From contig JAEYTI010000252.1 in assembly GCA_023434145.1 (NCBI GenBank), positions 1 through 15,827 of the forward strand: a DNA stretch of 15,827 bases. The letters run 5' to 3'. Positions 13,764-15,827 of this stretch are shown here, piece by piece. The stretch comes from Chloroflexota bacterium. GTDB lineage: Bacteria; Chloroflexota; Anaerolineae; Anaerolineales; Anaerolineaceae. A model generated the notes under the pieces. That model was not told the DNA's origin. It was given only the letters and a program-made list of their open reading frames with translations, and made no database searches. The translations under genes were made by a program, and so were the position numbers. The number at the start of each line of letters is the position of its first letter. The stretch's first letter is position 1.

Positions 13764-15764
13764 ATGCAGAACCAACTTGTTACGCTTTTCTTCCTCGCTA
13801 TCTGGATCGCCTTGTGGGTTTGCGGCGGCTGGTTGATCATTTGCGGAGCCTTTCACACCGCTCGGAATGGGCGCGTTCCGCTGGCGTTGATTGCCGGGCT
13901 GACGGTCGATACCATTTTCGCCAATATCCTCGGGCAGTTCCTGCCATTGCCGCTTGCCTTTTGGCTGGCTGCCGTACTGGTTCTTCTGCTTGGTGTGGTG
14001 CTGGCGTGGGGGCAGAAGCTTTCCGATCTGGTTCGCGTTCCGCTGCTGCCGGGGCAGCTTCTGCTGCTTGCCGGGCTTACCTTCTTTTTTACGCTTGCTG
14101 AACGTGGTGCTGCCATGTTCGACGATTACGCGCATATACCCACCCTGTCGTTGATCGCAACCGGTGACATTCCGCCGCACTTCGCGCTCAACGCCGAGGT
14201 AACGTATGCGTATCACTATTTCGTCATGCTGTTCGCATCGCAGTTTACGCGAATCGCCGGGCTAAAGATTTGGACGGCGCTCGATATTGCCCGTGCGCTG
14301 ACGTTTGCCGTTACTATTGTTTTGGCGGTTGTTTGGACGCGCCACATCACGCGCAGCGCCATAGCTGGGATGCTTGGGGGGTTTTATGCTGCACTGGGCA
14401 TGGGCACGCGGTGGCTGCTGCTCCTGCTGCCGCCCCCGCTTATTTCGATGATCTCCCCGTACATTACGCACATCGGCTCGGCACGCGCCAGCGGCAATAC
14501 CTTTGATGTGGCGATATGGAACTATTGGAAGGTCGACGGCCTGGATCCGGTAGCGATCCCGCTTGCTTTTGCAAACGGAATTTATGCGCCGGGGGTGCTG
14601 AACATCAGCGGGCCGAACAGCACGGCTGGCATCGCAATCCTCTTGTTCTTCCTTCTCACGTTCAACCGCTGGCGCGGCTGGCGGGGGGCAGTCGTCACCG
14701 CGTTGATGATCGCTTCTGAATGGCTGCTTTCCGAAGCCGGCATCGTGTTAAGCATTGCCGGATGGGGCGGCATCACCCTGCTGCACTTGATCCAGCAGCG
14801 TGTGCGGAACGGAACCTTCCGCCTTCCGCCATCGCTGATGCAGTGGCTGGCCGTCATCGTGGTAGGCAACCTGATCGGCGCGGCGCAGGGCGGCGCGTTC
14901 ACGGATATTGTCGCCACCTGGCTGCGTGAGATCCAGGGGCAGGCAGTTCAGTCGTACCAGACGGTGGGGTTCACATTCTCGCTGACGCCGGTGATTGTTT
15001 CGTCGCACCTGGGCGTGCTCTCACTGTTGAACCCGGCGCAGTTGCTGGTCGCGTTGTTTGAGATGGGGCCGGTCATTTTGGTGCTGCCACTGCTGGGTTT
15101 TTGGGGCGTAAAGGCCTATCGCGCCGGGCGCTGGTACGAGGCAGTGGTGATCTTGTCTGCATTCCTCTCCTTAGGGACGCTGTTCATCACCTTTACCGGG
15201 TCCACAGGCGTGCGAAACACTTCACGCCTGTACAGCTTCATCCTTCTATGCGGGTTGTATGCCGTTCCACTGGTCTGGCTGTGGGTAAAGCAGCGCTCCG
15301 AGTTGTGGAAATGGGTCGCTGGCGCGCTCATGGTAATGTCGATGTTTGGCGGGTTGATCGTGCTTTCGGTGAAGATGGTCGCCATCCAGCACCCCGTCTA
15401 TCCGGGCTTTATCACAGAGATGGATGCGGTAATGTATGAACGGTATTGGAACGACCTGGAGTCAGATGCCCGCATCTTTGACCCGGCACCTGGGCGTGCG
15501 GTTGCTATTTTCGGCCGTCCAACCCTCGGCGGAGAAACCTGGTTTAAGATGTCGGATGAATGGCGAGATTGGCTAAGCGTTCCACGGCCTGTAAAACTGC
15601 GTGATCTTGGTTTTACCTATATCTACCTGGATAATTACTATTACAACTCCCTTCCGCCTGCGCTGCACAGAGACCTGAATAGCTCGTGTGTCAAGCAGAT
15701 TGACCGGATGGAAGACAATATGGGGAACTTCCGTATCCTGTACGATATAAAGGACTGCCGTTAA
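13764..15764 (+). CDS. Large polytopic membrane protein, GT-C-like, with soluble C-terminal domain
   Basis: A 666-aa protein of no family that I can name with confidence. About 13 to 14 membrane spans cover residues 5-540, then a soluble domain of about 125 residues (541-666). Near the first large outer loop is FDDYAHIPTLSLIATGDIPP (119-138), followed by YAYHYFVML (148-156): a paired Asp before a span and a later His/Tyr-rich motif, as in many GT-C glycosyltransferases. The C-terminal domain contains GRAVAIFGRPTLGG (577-590) and FTYIYLDNYYYNSLPP (617-632). ATG 13764 is chosen, 16 bp after the previous stop, with only a weak CGAG upstream; the frame extends further up but through the preceding gene. 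It may be an external sugar transferase or polymerase. Stop TAA 15762-15764. Confidence 0.62.
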   Translation: MQNQLVTLFFLAIWIALWVCGGWLIICGAFHTARNGRVPLALIAGLTVDTIFANILGQFLPLPLAFWLAAVLVLLLGVVLAWGQKLSDLVRVPLLPGQLLLLAGLTFFFTLAERGAAMFDDYAHIPTLSLIATGDIPPHFALNAEVTYAYHYFVMLFASQFTRIAGLKIWTALDIARALTFAVTIVLAVVWTRHITRSAIAGMLGGFYAALGMGTRWLLLLLPPPLISMISPYITHIGSARASGNTFDVAIWNYWKVDGLDPVAIPLAFANGIYAPGVLNISGPNSTAGIAILLFFLLTFNRWRGWRGAVVTALMIASEWLLSEAGIVLSIAGWGGITLLHLIQQRVRNGTFRLPPSLMQWLAVIVVGNLIGAAQGGAFTDIVATWLREIQGQAVQSYQTVGFTFSLTPVIVSSHLGVLSLLNPAQLLVALFEMGPVILVLPLLGFWGVKAYRAGRWYEAVVILSAFLSLGTLFITFTGSTGVRNTSRLYSFILLCGLYAVPLVWLWVKQRSELWKWVAGALMVMSMFGGLIVLSVKMVAIQHPVYPGFITEMDAVMYERYWNDLESDARIFDPAPGRAVAIFGRPTLGGETWFKMSDEWRDWLSVPRPVKLRDLGFTYIYLDNYYYNSLPPALHRDLNSSCVKQIDRMEDNMGNFRILYDIKDCR

Positions 15765-15800
15765 CAAAAAATCGGCTCTTTGGGAAGTGTCGTGGTTGTA

Positions 15801-15827
15801 GGGGAACGTTGCGAAGCAACGTTCCCC
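15801..15827. repeat. Hairpin at the right window edge, at least 12 bp, truncated
   Basis: GGGGAACGTTGC (15801-15812) is the exact reverse complement of 15816-15827, with loop GAA. The right arm reaches the last base of the window, so the stem may be longer: the left flank TTGTA would need TACAA beyond the edge. 36 bp separate it from the last stop; those bases (AACAAAAAATCGG...) hold no other feature that I see. GTAGGGG-started palindromes are a recurrent intergenic type in Chloroflexota and cyanobacteria as I recall. Whether a U-tract follows cannot be seen. Confidence 0.75.

Overview
The window is a GC-rich bacterial chromosome segment (roughly 58-60 % G+C by eye) with every supported gene on the + strand. 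The gene content, a DUF4367-like C-terminus at the left edge, a family 4 Fe-S uracil-DNA glycosylase and many large GT-C-like membrane proteins suggest a member of the Chloroflexota, most likely class Anaerolineae. That assignment is recognition from protein style, not from a marker gene.

Layout: (1) Bases 3-233 hold the 3' end of a gene cut by the window edge, probably a DUF4367-type anti-sigma/lipoprotein C-terminal domain. (2) Bases 316-1991 hold a compact housekeeping operon, tsaE-tsaB-rimI (tRNA t6A37 synthesis plus ribosomal protein acetylation), with gaps of 2 and 0 nt. (3) Bases 2019-2786 encode a family 4 uracil-DNA glycosylase, started by TTG behind a near-perfect Shine-Dalgarno, whose last five residues are a textbook sliding-clamp binding motif. 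(4) Bases 2913-15764 form a surface glycan / protein glycosylation cluster: a nucleotide-sugar 6-dehydrogenase and a UDP-glucuronate-type epimerase (donor sugars), a Wzx-type flippase, a GT4 glycosyltransferase, a GT-C-like membrane protein, a DPM1/GtrB-like GT2 polyprenyl-phosphate glycosyltransferase, a second large membrane protein with a soluble C-terminal domain, an LPG-synthase-TM/UPF0104 membrane protein, and a third large GT-C-like membrane protein.

How it may work (inference): the dehydrogenase and epimerase make a UDP-uronic acid; the GT4 enzyme builds a lipid-linked glycan that the flippase exports; the GT2 enzyme charges polyprenyl phosphate with one sugar, and the three polytopic proteins are candidates to use such lipid-linked sugars outside the membrane. 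No initiating phosphoglycosyltransferase and no recognisable Wzy or ligase is seen; one of the large membrane proteins could fill that role.

The most unusual feature is non-coding. Every intergenic gap over about 80 bp carries a long hairpin. Four complete ones have perfect stems of 21, 21, 27 and 28 bp, a fifth is cut by the right window edge, and the gap before the dehydrogenase has two weaker ones. Stem sequences differ between copies although the two arms of each are identical, and none of the complete ones is followed by a U-tract, so they are not ordinary intrinsic terminators. Three gaps also carry a perfect TATAAT box, two of them in the shared 10-mer TATAATCCCA directly after the preceding stop codon. 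No tRNA, rRNA, CRISPR array or transposase gene was seen, and no gene-free stretch exceeds 300 bp.
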